Assembly (NCBI GenBank): GCA_963777855.1
Contig: CAVZRW010000008.1
Span: 248,001 to 312,000, forward strand
Origin: Prado023 sp963777855
GTDB lineage: Bacteria; Actinomycetota; Actinomycetes; S36-B12; CAIYMF01
Direction: 5' to 3'
Length of the DNA: 64,000 nucleotides
In this document: piece by piece, positions 1 to 7,535 of the stretch
Position numbering within the stretch: position 1 is the first letter of the stretch
Layout of the letters: each line of letters begins with the position of its first letter
The notes under the pieces: model-generated
Told to the model about the DNA's origin: nothing
Databases searched by the model: none
Seen by the model: only the letters and a program-made list of their open reading frames with translations
Position numbers and translations under genes: made by a program

Positions 1-1618
1 GCGCAGCTGGCCGAGGAGGTCGCCCGCGCGGCGAACGCCCTCGAGTCGCTCGGGGTGGCCGCCGGGGACCGGGTGGCGATCTACCTGCCCATGATCCCCG
101 AGGCGGTCATCGCCATGCTGGCCTGCGCGCGCATCGGTGCGGTGCACTCCGTGGTGTTCGGCGGCTTCTCCGCCGAGGCGCTGCGTTCGCGCATCGACGA
201 TGCCCAGGCCGTGCTGGTGATCACCTCCGACGGGGGCTACCGGCGGGGGTCGGCCTCCCCGCTCAAGCCCGCCGTCGACGAGGCCGTGGCCAGCACCCCG
301 AGCGTGCGCGACGTGCTGGTGGTGCGCCGCACCGGGGGCGAGGTCGACGTGGGTCGAGGGCCGTGACCACTGGTGGCACGAGGCGCTGGCCGCGCAGCCG
401 GCGACGCACGAGGCGCAGGCCTTCGACGCCGAGCACCCGCTGTTCATCCTCTACACGTCGGGAACCACGGGCAAGCCCAAGGGGATCCTGCACACGACCG
501 GCGGGTACCTGACCCAGGCCGCCTACACCCACCGCAACGTCTTCGACCTGAAGCCGGAGACCGACGTCTACTGGTGCACCGCCGACGTGGGCTGGGTGAC
601 CGGCCACTCGTACATCGTCTACGGGCCGCTGGCCAACGGCGCGACCCAGGTGATCTACGAGGGCACCCCGGACACCCCGCACCGGGGCCGCTGGTGGGAG
701 ATCGTCGCCACGTACGGCGTCACGATCCTCTACACCGCGCCGACGGCGATCCGCACGTTCATGAAGTGGGGCGACGCGATCCCCGCCGAGCACGACCTGG
801 GCTCGCTGCGGCTGCTGGGATCGGTCGGTGAGCCGATCAACCCCGAGGCGTGGATGTGGTACCGCCGGGTCATCGGGGGCGAGCGCTGTCCCATCGTGGA
901 CACCTGGTGGCAGACCGAGACCGGCGGGATCATGATCAGCCCGCTGCCCGGGGTGACCACCTGCAAGCCCGGCTCGGCGATGGGCCCGCTGCCCGGGGTC
1001 GGGGCGGCGGTGGTCGATGACGAGGGCCACCCGGTGGCACCCGGTGGGGGTGGGTACCTGGTGCTGACCGAGCCGTGGCCCGGGATGCTGCGCGGCATCT
1101 GGGGGGACAACCAGCGCTACGTCGACACCTACTGGTCGCGCTGGCCGCAGTACTACTTCGCCGGCGACGGCGCCAAGCTCGACGAGGAGGGCGCCATCTG
1201 GCTGCTCGGCCGCGTCGACGACGTCATGAACGTCTCGGGCCACCGGATCTCCACCACCGAGGTCGAGTCCGCGCTGGTCTCCCACCCCTCGGTCGCCGAG
1301 GCGGCCGTGGTCGGGGCCACCGATGCCACCACCGGCCAGGGCATCGTCGCGTTCGTCATCCTGCGGGCGGGCATGGCTGGCGGCGACGACGTCGTGGCCG
1401 CGCTGCGGGCCCACGTGGCCCACGAGATCGGCCCGATCGCCAAGCCCCGCCAGATCCTGATCGTGGCTGAGCTGCCCAAGACCCGCTCGGGCAAGATCAT
1501 GCGCCGCCTGCTACGCGACGTGGCCGAGCACCGGACCCTCGGGGATGTCACCACGCTGGCCGACCCGACCGTGATGAACCTGATCGGCCAGGGCCTGGCC
1601 GGCGCGGCGGGGGAGTAG
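1..1618 (+). CDS. acs: Acetyl-CoA synthetase, 5' truncated by window edge, one frameshift
   Basis: Makes acetyl-CoA from acetate, ATP and CoA in the cytoplasm, releasing AMP and pyrophosphate. About 538 residues are visible of a family usually near 650; the first hundred or so lie outside the window. Adenylation-domain motifs are intact: YTSGTTGKPKG (about 449-481), WWQTETGG (about 904-927), GRVDDVMNVSGHR near 1210-1248, and PKTRSGKIMRR near 1478-1510. The last of these holds the lysine that in this family is regulated by acetylation. The frame changes at position 349, where one extra G follows GAC; removing it restores the expected E-V-D-W-V-E-G-R-D run. The motifs on both sides are perfect, so I read this as a sequencing error. 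The gene ends 3 bp before the next one. Confidence 0.95.
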
Positions 1619-1621
1619 GCC

Positions 1622-2443
1622 ATGGTGGGGTCACCGGCCGCGCCGGGTGCCGCGGCCGGCACCGACCCGCTGACCCCGCTGCTGGGCCTTCCCGGGGTCG
1701 AGGACGCGCTGGCCGCGGCCCGGGCGGGCATCGACGCCCTGCTCTGGGACCGGTCGCTGGCCCCCCGGCAGCGGGAGGTCGCCGGCGAGTCGGCGCTGCG
1801 CGGGGCGTGGGCCAACGCCTGGTTCGACGGGGCCGAGACCGCCGTGGCCGAGCTGCGCAGCGGGGCGGCCCTGGACGGCTCCCCGATCGGCCGCGTGCTC
1901 ACCGGCACCCTCGCCCTGCACGCCGAGGTCCCCGACCTGGTCCCTGTGATCGGTTCGGCGCCGGCCCAGGCGCTGGCCCGGATGCACGCGGTGGTGGCCC
2001 ACGGGTTCGTCGCCGACGCTGACCTGGGCCGCCCGCGCCGTGGCGGGCAGGTCGACGACCCGCTTCGGATCGGTCCGGCCCCGGATCCCGACGAGGTGGC
2101 ACGACGCCTGGCCCGCCTGGGCGCGCTGCTGGTGGAGTCCAGCGCCCCGGGGATCCTGGTCGCGGCCGTAGCCCACGCGGAGGTCGCGGTGCTGCGGCCC
2201 TTCGGTTGGGGGTCCGGGCTGGTCGCTCGGGCGCTGCCGCGGCTGGTCCTGGCCCAGCGTGGCGTCGACCCGGCGATGCTCTCGGCCCCCGAGCTCGGCC
2301 TGCGGTCCGCCGGCCGCCCCCAGTACGTGCGCGCGCTGCGTGGGTACGCCTCGGGCTCGGCCGACGGGGTCGCCGAGCTCCTGCGGCTGGTCGCGGGAGC
2401 GATCGAGGCGGGGTCACGGGCTCCGTCGACGTGGGTCGCCTGA
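1622..2443 (+). CDS. Degenerate Fic-like protein
   Basis: A 273-residue protein starting at ATG, 3 bp after acs, so probably co-transcribed with it. It is Ala/Gly/Arg-rich and mainly helical, with no signal peptide. Near residues 187-205 it has LRPFGWGSGLVARA, which aligns with the Fic signature HxFx(D/E)GNGRxxR. The catalytic His is replaced by Arg, and the acidic residue and Asn are also missing. The fold may be kept, but AMP-transfer activity of the usual kind is unlikely. I recall similar proteins next to actinobacterial Ssd/Tad loci, often annotated loosely as oxidoreductases; nothing in the sequence supports a redox function. The actual role is unknown. Confidence 0.6.
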   Translation: MVGSPAAPGAAAGTDPLTPLLGLPGVEDALAAARAGIDALLWDRSLAPRQREVAGESALRGAWANAWFDGAETAVAELRSGAALDGSPIGRVLTGTLALHAEVPDLVPVIGSAPAQALARMHAVVAHGFVADADLGRPRRGGQVDDPLRIGPAPDPDEVARRLARLGALLVESSAPGILVAAVAHAEVAVLRPFGWGSGLVARALPRLVLAQRGVDPAMLSAPELGLRSAGRPQYVRALRGYASGSADGVAELLRLVAGAIEAGSRAPSTWVA

Positions 2444-2624
2444 GGGCGCGGGGCGGTTTGGGAGCCTCTGTGGTGGAACTGCCCGATACCGGTCCGGACA
2501 CGTCCCGGTGAACATCCGCCCGGGCTTCTCCGGCCTGTTGCATCCGGGCCCGGGAGGGCGCATCCTGAGGGGGTCCGGTCGTTGACGACCGAACCGTCGG
2601 CTCCTCCCCCCCGAGCTGACGTCT

Positions 2625-2656
2625 GACGGCCCCCGCACCCCCCGGCGGGGGCCGTC
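2625..2656. terminator. Strong GC hairpin downstream of the Fic-like gene
   Basis: A perfect 12-bp stem (GACGGCCCCCGC at 2625-2636, GCGGGGGCCGTC at 2645-2656) closes an 8-nt loop. No T-run follows, as is common for terminators in high-GC actinobacteria. It lies in the 301-bp gap between the Fic-like gene and the Tad operon and probably separates the two units. I see no coding signal between 2444 and 2624. Confidence 0.65.
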
Positions 2657-2744
2657 GCCTGTCCCGGGCCGTTGTCCACAGGCGCCGCCGTTAGGGGTTG
2701 GCCAAGGGCCTGCGGGACGGCACCCTGTCGGCGAAGGGGGCGTC
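2657..2744 (+). promoter_or_regulatory. Leader of the Tad operon with a DnaA-box-like site
   Basis: The 88 bp between the hairpin and ssd contain TTGTCCACA at 2672-2680, which matches the actinobacterial DnaA-box consensus. A purine-rich AAGGGGG lies just before the ATG at 2745 and can serve as ribosome binding site. No convincing -10 is visible. A single DnaA box may be a chance match. Confidence 0.35.
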
Positions 2745-3770
2745 ATGGTGCAGTGGATCGGGTTGGTCGGCCAGCGGGCCGACGTGGCGGTGGAGGTGGC
2801 CGCCGTGGCGGGCGAGGCGGGGGTCGCGGTGATCCCGCTGGCGGACCCGGCGCACGCCCCTGGTGACCCCGCCGGCGTGGTGGTGGTCGATTCCACCCTG
2901 CTGGCCGGGGCGCTGGCCGGGGCGGGGGCGGGTCCGGGCCCAGCGCCCGGCGGCCCCCTGGGCCGGGCACCCGGCGCCGTGGACTGCATCGTCGTGTGCC
3001 GCGACGGGGAGCAGGAGCTCGCCCGGGCGGGGGCCGAGCAGGTGGGGGCCCAGCACGTCGTCGCCCTCCCGGAGGGAGCCGCGTGGCTGGGCGCCCAGCT
3101 GCGCCAGGCCCCCGACCGCGTGGTCGGCGTGCTGGGCGCTGTGGGCGGGGCAGGGGCCAGCACCACGGCGATCGGCCTTGCTGGGGGCGGTGGCTGCGGC
3201 CTGCTGGTCGACGCCGACCCGCACTCGGCCGGTCTGGACCTGCCGCTGGGCATCCCGGAGTCCCGGGGCGCGCGCTGGCCGGACATCCCGGGCGGGCCGG
3301 GCCCCCTGGACGCCCAGTCCCTGCTGGAGGCCCTGCCCCGCGTGGACGGCGCCCAGGAGCTCGCTGTGCTCACCGGGGGGACGCCCGGCGCAGGGCTGCC
3401 CGCCGTCCTGGCGGTCGCCCGCGCCGAGGTGGCGCGGCCCGTGGTGGATCTGGGGCGCGGTGATGCCGCCGTGGGGCTGCTGCGCCCCGGGGACGCGGTG
3501 GTGGTGGTCTGCCCGGCGACGATCAGCGCGGTGGTGGGCGTCCAGCGAGTGCTGGCCGACCTCCCCGAGGGCCCGCGGGTGCTGGCACTGCGCAGGTCGG
3601 GCTGGTTGCCCGAGGCCGAGGTCGCCGAGCACCTGGGCATCGCGCGGGTCGTGGTCGTCCCGGACCTGGCCCGGGTCGCCGAGCAGGCCGAGTGCGGGCA
3701 GGTCCTGGCCGGGCGCTCAGGACGCGCGCTGCGCTCGTTCGGCCAGCGGCTGTGGCAGGAGCTCGGATGA
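2745..3770 (+). CDS. ssd: Ssd/CpaE-like ATPase, head of the Tad pilus operon
   Basis: A 341-residue MinD/ParA-superfamily protein of the septum-site-determining (Ssd/CpaE-like) group that opens actinobacterial Tad loci. Residues 1-125 look receiver-like and lack obvious catalytic residues. A deviant Walker A, GAVGGAGASTTA, lies near residues 130-141. It lacks the usual leading KGG, as in other Ssd proteins. The A' motif follows as LLVDADPHSAGLDLPLG. Homologues are proposed to position the Tad machine or affect septation. The start is ATG with an AAGGGGG site a few bases upstream. The stop overlaps the tadA start by 4 bp (ATGA), which implies translational coupling. Confidence 0.85.
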   Translation: MVQWIGLVGQRADVAVEVAAVAGEAGVAVIPLADPAHAPGDPAGVVVVDSTLLAGALAGAGAGPGPAPGGPLGRAPGAVDCIVVCRDGEQELARAGAEQVGAQHVVALPEGAAWLGAQLRQAPDRVVGVLGAVGGAGASTTAIGLAGGGGCGLLVDADPHSAGLDLPLGIPESRGARWPDIPGGPGPLDAQSLLEALPRVDGAQELAVLTGGTPGAGLPAVLAVARAEVARPVVDLGRGDAAVGLLRPGDAVVVVCPATISAVVGVQRVLADLPEGPRVLALRRSGWLPEAEVAEHLGIARVVVVPDLARVAEQAECGQVLAGRSGRALRSFGQRLWQELG

Positions 3771-4939
3771 GCCGGGCGGACCTGCACCCCGCCCCCGTGG
3801 ACCCGGGCCTGCTGGGCCACGTGCGCGACCGGCTCGCAGAGTCGGGGGGTGTCGCCGACGAGCACGTCATCGCCGCCGCGGTCCGCCGGTCCGGGCGGGT
3901 CCTCGACCGGGCCGAGGCGGCCCGCCTGACCCGCCTCGTGCAGCAGGAGGTCGGTGGCCTCGGGCCTCTGGAACCCCTGCTGGGCGACCCGGCCGTCACG
4001 GACGTGCTGGTCAACGGCCACGCGCAGGTCTGGGTCGATCGGGGTCAGGGCCTCGAGGCGGCCGGGGTGTCCTTCGGTGACGAGTCGGCCGTGCGCCAGC
4101 TCGCGGTGCGCCTGGCGGCCATGGCCGGGCGGCGGCTGGACGATGCCTCCCCCACCGTGGACGCGCGCCTTCCCGGGGGCCAACGACTGCACGCGGTGAT
4201 CCCCCCGCTGGCCGTGCGCGGGACCTCCATCTCGCTGCGCATCCCCGGCCGGCGCCGGTTCGGCCTGGCCGACCTCGTCGCGGCCGGCACGATCGACGAT
4301 GAGGGTGCCCGATGGATGCGCGCGCTGATCCGGGCCCGGGCGTCGTTCGTGGTCAGCGGGGGCACCGGCAGCGGCAAGACCTCGATCCTCGGCGCCCTGC
4401 TGGGCCTGGTCCCGCCCGCGGAGCGCATCGTCATCGTGGAGGACACCACCGAGCTCGATCCCGACCACGGCCACGTGGTCAGCCTGGAGTCCCGGCCAGC
4501 CAACGTCGAGGGTCAGGGTGAGGTGGCCCTGCGCCAGCTCGTGCGCCAGGCGCTGCGGATGCGCCCGGACCGCCTGGTGGTCGGCGAGGTGCGCGGGGCG
4601 GAGGTCGTGGACCTCCTCGCCGCGCTCAATACCGGCCATGAGGGCGGTGCAGCCACCGTCCACGCCAACTCGGCCGGTGCCGTGCCCGAGCGGCTGGCCT
4701 CCCTCGGGTTGGCCGCGGGGATGCCGCTGGCCGGGGTCCACGCCCAGGTGGCGGTCGGGCTCGAGGCGGTGCTGCACCTGGCGCGCCGGCCGGACGGCCG
4801 TCGGGTGCTCGCCGAGGTCGCGGTGCTGCGCGCGGTCGGCGGGACCATCCGCGCCGAGCCGGCCCTGGTCCGGCGCGGCGGTGCGTTGCGCCCGGCCGGG
4901 GCCGCGCCCCGGCTGGCCGATCGACTGGGCCTCGGGTGA
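3767..4939 (+). CDS. tadA: Tad pilus assembly ATPase TadA/CpaF
   Basis: A 390-residue secretion ATPase of the TadA/CpaF (type II/IV secretion) family that powers pilus assembly at the inner face of the membrane. It has Walker A SGGTGSGKTS near residues 197-206, an Asp box IVEDTTEL, Walker B RPDRLVVGEVRG and a His box GHEGGAATVHANS, in the usual order. The open frame extends upstream, but the ATG at 3767 overlaps the ssd stop and gives the normal length. The stop overlaps the tadB GTG by 4 bp. All catalytic motifs are intact, so this should be an active motor. Confidence 0.93.
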   Translation: MSRADLHPAPVDPGLLGHVRDRLAESGGVADEHVIAAAVRRSGRVLDRAEAARLTRLVQQEVGGLGPLEPLLGDPAVTDVLVNGHAQVWVDRGQGLEAAGVSFGDESAVRQLAVRLAAMAGRRLDDASPTVDARLPGGQRLHAVIPPLAVRGTSISLRIPGRRRFGLADLVAAGTIDDEGARWMRALIRARASFVVSGGTGSGKTSILGALLGLVPPAERIVIVEDTTELDPDHGHVVSLESRPANVEGQGEVALRQLVRQALRMRPDRLVVGEVRGAEVVDLLAALNTGHEGGAATVHANSAGAVPERLASLGLAAGMPLAGVHAQVAVGLEAVLHLARRPDGRRVLAEVAVLRAVGGTIRAEPALVRRGGALRPAGAAPRLADRLGLG

Positions 4940-5622
4940 GCACCGCCGGGGCGCTGGCCCTCGGTGCGGGCCTGGCCTGGCTCGCGGTGTGGGTCCGGGG
5001 GCATCCGGGCGGGCCCATCGACCCCGGCGCCGACATCGGGGGCCTCGCCGACCGCCTGGCCGAGCGGGTGCGCCGACGGCTGCCCGGGCGCCCGGCGCCC
5101 CCGGTCGGCGAGCTGCTGCGCGCCCTGGCTGCCGAGCTCGCCGCGGGCCAACCCACGGCGCTGGCCCTGCAGGCCGCCGCCGAGGGACTGAGGCCGTGCC
5201 CGGTGCCGCACACGTTGGCCGCAGTACGGTCCGGGGCCGACGTGTCCGGGGCGCTGCGCCGCGACGCGCAGGCCCCCGGGGCGGGCGCACTCGGCTGGCT
5301 GGCTGCCTGCTGGGAGGTCGCGGAGTCCTCGGGCGCGGGGATGGCCGCAGCGGTGGCGCGGCTCGCCGAGTCGGTGCGGGCCTCGCGTCGGGCTCAGGCC
5401 CAGCTGGATGCCGAGCTCGCCGCCGTGCGCAGCTCGGCCTGGATCCTGGCTGCCCTGCCGCTCATGGGGCTCGCCCTCGGGCAGTGGATCGGCGCCGATC
5501 CCCTGGCATGGCTGATCGGCGCGGCGACCGGGCGTGTGGTGCTGCTGGTGGGTCTGCTGCTGCAGGGGGTGGGCCTGGCCTGGCTGCACCGGATGGTCAC
5601 CTCGCTCCGGGAGGACCTGTGA
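4936..5622 (+). CDS. tadB: Tad pilus platform protein TadB
   Basis: A 228-residue type II secretion F-domain membrane protein that forms half of the Tad inner-membrane platform together with TadC. The N-terminus has one hydrophobic segment and the C-terminus two, around residues 170-190 and 195-220. The F domain lies between, with a region (LLRALAAELAAGQP) typical of these proteins. It is shorter than many TadB proteins (about 290). The start is GTG, overlapping the tadA stop as GTGA, and the stop overlaps tadC the same way, so the three genes are translationally coupled. Confidence 0.85.
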   Translation: MSTAGALALGAGLAWLAVWVRGHPGGPIDPGADIGGLADRLAERVRRRLPGRPAPPVGELLRALAAELAAGQPTALALQAAAEGLRPCPVPHTLAAVRSGADVSGALRRDAQAPGAGALGWLAACWEVAESSGAGMAAAVARLAESVRASRRAQAQLDAELAAVRSSAWILAALPLMGLALGQWIGADPLAWLIGAATGRVVLLVGLLLQGVGLAWLHRMVTSLREDL

Positions 5623-6377
5623 GCAGCGCCCTGATCCTGGCCGCGGTGGGTGCCGGGACCAGTGCCCTGCTGCTGGCCACGGGACCCCCGCGCGGGCGGC
5701 CCAGGGTGTCGGGTACCCACCCGCTCGGCAGGCGCGTGCAGCGGCCGGATTCCCCGGTCGAGGGGTCCGGCAGCGCCGACCCGGTATCCGTGCCGCTCGT
5801 GCGCGGCGCGTCGGCTCTGGCCGCCCTGGCGGCGGTGGTCGTGGTCGGTGGTGTCCCCGGCGTCGTTGCGGGGGCCGTGGTCGGCCTCGGGCTGCCGATC
5901 GTCGTGGCCGGTCTGGAGCCTGCCGGGTGCCGCCGCCGACGGGTGGCCCTCGTCCGGGCGGGCCCGCTGGTGGCCGACCTGCTGGCGGCCGCCCTGTCGG
6001 CGGGGGTGCCGATGGAGCGGGCACTGCCCGTCGTCGCTCGCGCCGTGGGTGGACCCGCGGGGGCGCTGCTGGACGAGGTGGACCGCCGCTGCGAGCTCGG
6101 TGAGCCGGCTGCTGCGGCGTGGGGGCGGCTGCGCGACGAGCCGGGGCTCGGTGGGGTCGCCCGCGCTGTCGCCCGGTCCGCGCGCACAGGCGCGCCGCTG
6201 ACCGCGCTGCTCGCCGACGCCTGCGCCCAGCTGCGCGACGAGGCCGAGGCGGCGGCCCTGGCGCGGGTCAGGGCCACCGGTGTGCGCGCCGTGCTGCCGC
6301 TCGGGCTGTGCCTGCTGCCCGCGTTCGCCCTGCTCGGGATCGCCCCGGTGGTGGGTGGCTTCCTGCCCCGGTGGTGA
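5619..6377 (+). CDS. tadC: Tad pilus platform protein TadC
   Basis: A 252-residue protein with a type II secretion F domain, the presumed partner of TadB. A hydrophobic N-terminal segment, a central pair of membrane helices (about residues 60-100) and a C-terminal hydrophobic segment (LPLGLCLLPAFALLGIAPVV) surround the F-domain helices. The open frame runs far upstream, but GTG at 5619 overlaps the tadB stop by 4 bp and gives the expected length. A 116-bp gap with a small hairpin separates it from the pilin-like genes. Confidence 0.85.
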   Translation: MSSALILAAVGAGTSALLLATGPPRGRPRVSGTHPLGRRVQRPDSPVEGSGSADPVSVPLVRGASALAALAAVVVVGGVPGVVAGAVVGLGLPIVVAGLEPAGCRRRRVALVRAGPLVADLLAAALSAGVPMERALPVVARAVGGPAGALLDEVDRRCELGEPAAAAWGRLRDEPGLGGVARAVARSARTGAPLTALLADACAQLRDEAEAAALARVRATGVRAVLPLGLCLLPAFALLGIAPVVGGFLPRW

Positions 6378-6393
6378 GCAATCCACAGATTGC
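6378..6393. repeat. Short inverted repeat with a CCACAG core after tadC
   Basis: GCAATC at 6378-6383 and GATTGC at 6388-6393 form a perfect 6-bp stem around CACA, directly after the tadC stop. It contains AATCCACAG, similar to half of a DnaA box. It could attenuate transcription between the platform genes and the pilin genes. The rest of 6394-6493 shows no clear feature. Confidence 0.4.
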
Positions 6394-6493
6394 ACGGGGA
6401 GCGGGTCCCGATCCCGGGACCTGGGCGAGGGTACCGACCAGCCACCCAGAGCGGGTGGTCGCCGGGAGACCGGGGGGACACGGGGGTGTCTGA

Positions 6494-6673
6494 ATGAATG
6501 ATCTGATCGCACGCGTCGGGCAGGACGAGGCCGGCATGAGCACCGCGGAGTACGCGGTGGGCACGGTGGCCGTCTGCGGACTGGGGGGCCTGCTGATCAA
6601 GCTGCTCACCAGCGAGCCGGTCGCCAACCTGCTCTGGCAGGTGTTCTCCAGGGCGTTCGACGGCCTCCTGTGA
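6494..6673 (+). CDS. DUF4244 family Flp-like pilin
   Basis: A 59-residue protein starting at ATG 6494 and ending with a 4-bp overlap into the next gene. It reads as a short polar leader ending in DEAG at residue 14, then MSTAEYAVGTV and a hydrophobic helix. G14 followed by four residues and then Glu19-Tyr20 is the Flp prepilin cleavage pattern (G, X4, E-Y). It is therefore the best candidate for the structural pilin, to be cleaved after G14. DUF4244 proteins regularly occupy this place in actinobacterial Tad loci. No TadV/CpaA prepilin peptidase is in the window, so cleavage must depend on a gene elsewhere. Confidence 0.8.
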   Translation: MNDLIARVGQDEAGMSTAEYAVGTVAVCGLGGLLIKLLTSEPVANLLWQVFSRAFDGLL

Positions 6674-7056
6674 CGGAGTCTCGACAGGCCGGGCGGTGGC
6701 TTCGTGCCACCGCCCGGCGCGAGGACGGGATGGTCAGCGCCGAGATGGCACTGGCCATCCCGGCGCTCGTGGCGGTGGCAGGCGTGCTGCTGTGGTTCCT
6801 GGCCCTGGCGACCGCGCAGCTCAGCCTGAGCCAGGCGGTCCGCGAGGGCGCCCGCGCAGCAGCCCGGGGCGAGTCGGTCGCGCAGGTCCGCTCCACCGTG
6901 CAGTCCCAGTCCCCCGGGGCGACCGTGACCCTGGATCGCCGGGGGCCCACCGTGGTGGTGTCAGCGTCGGTGTCGCGACGGGTCCCGATCCGGTTGCTCG
7001 GTGGATCCACGCGGACGCTTCGGGCCTCGGCCACCAGCTGGCGGGAGGAGCGATGA
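6670..7056 (+). CDS. tadE: TadE-like minor pilin
   Basis: A 128-residue pseudopilin starting at GTG 6670, overlapping the upstream stop by 4 bp. After a basic leader it has REDG followed by MVSAEMALAIPALV. The Glu five residues after the Gly fits the prepilin-peptidase motif. One long hydrophobic helix follows (about residues 28-50), then a helical and beta-rich tail. TadE proteins are minor pilins of the Tad system. Its stop overlaps the next TadE-type gene by 4 bp. Confidence 0.85.
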   Translation: MTESRQAGRWLRATARREDGMVSAEMALAIPALVAVAGVLLWFLALATAQLSLSQAVREGARAAARGESVAQVRSTVQSQSPGATVTLDRRGPTVVVSASVSRRVPIRLLGGSTRTLRASATSWREER

Positions 7057-7535
7057 GCGCGCGGGCCTGGCGGCGGCGCCGATCGACTGGGGGGTGGCGC
7101 GGGACGGCGGTCCTTCGCGACGACGCGGGCTCGGCCGCCATGGCGGGCGTCCTGTGGATGGGCGTGCTGGCGGCGGCGGCAACCGCGGCGCTGCTGCTGA
7201 GCTCCGTGTATGTCGCGCGCACGCGGGCCGCGACGGCGGCTGACCTCGCTGCCCTGGCGGGGGCTGCCGCGATGCTCGACCGGCCCCAGGAGGCCTGTCC
7301 GGCAGCGGCCCGCATCGCGGCGGCGAACGGCGCCGAGCTGCGCACGTGCCTGCCCCAGGGTGTGGGGGTGCGGGTGGCTGTCTCCGCGCCGGTGCCGGCG
7401 GCGGTCCGCCGACTGGTGCCGGGTCGGGGCCAGGAGGTGTGGGCCCGTGCCCACGCGGAGCTTCGGCCCCGGCGCGGCACGTCGTCAGTGGTCGGCCGGT
7501 GGCCCCTGGGCCAGCAGCACCTCGGCCAGCAGTAG
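7053..7535 (+). CDS. Rv3654c-type TadE-like protein
   Basis: A 160-residue protein starting at ATG 7053 (ATGA overlap). A basic leader ends in DDAG, followed by SAAMAGVLWMGVLAAAATAA, a hydrophobic helix, and then a pattern like that of the Rv3654c family (ADLAALAGAAA, paired Cys near residues 78 and 99). Unlike the two preceding pilin-like proteins, it lacks a Glu at position +5 after the Gly. Either it is not processed in the normal way or it acts as a non-polymerising component. The last 51 bp overlap the convergent helicase gene, so its extreme C-terminus doubles as helicase coding sequence. Confidence 0.75.
   Translation: MSARAWRRRRSTGGWRGTAVLRDDAGSAAMAGVLWMGVLAAAATAALLLSSVYVARTRAATAADLAALAGAAAMLDRPQEACPAAARIAAANGAELRTCLPQGVGVRVAVSAPVPAAVRRLVPGRGQEVWARAHAELRPRRGTSSVVGRWPLGQQHLGQQ

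Noticed and set aside
263..1423. Long minus-strand open frame opposite acs
   Set aside because: It has the His/Arg/Gly/Pro-rich composition typical of antisense shadows in high-GC DNA, and the opposite strand encodes conserved acs motifs.
2672..2680. Replication origin near the DnaA-box-like site
   Set aside because: Only one good box is present, with no cluster, no AT-rich region, and no dnaA, dnaN or gyrB nearby.
2414..5290. 958-codon minus-strand open frame across the Tad genes
   Set aside because: Composition is Arg/Pro/Ala-rich without any recognisable motif, while the plus strand holds tightly overlapping, conserved Tad genes.
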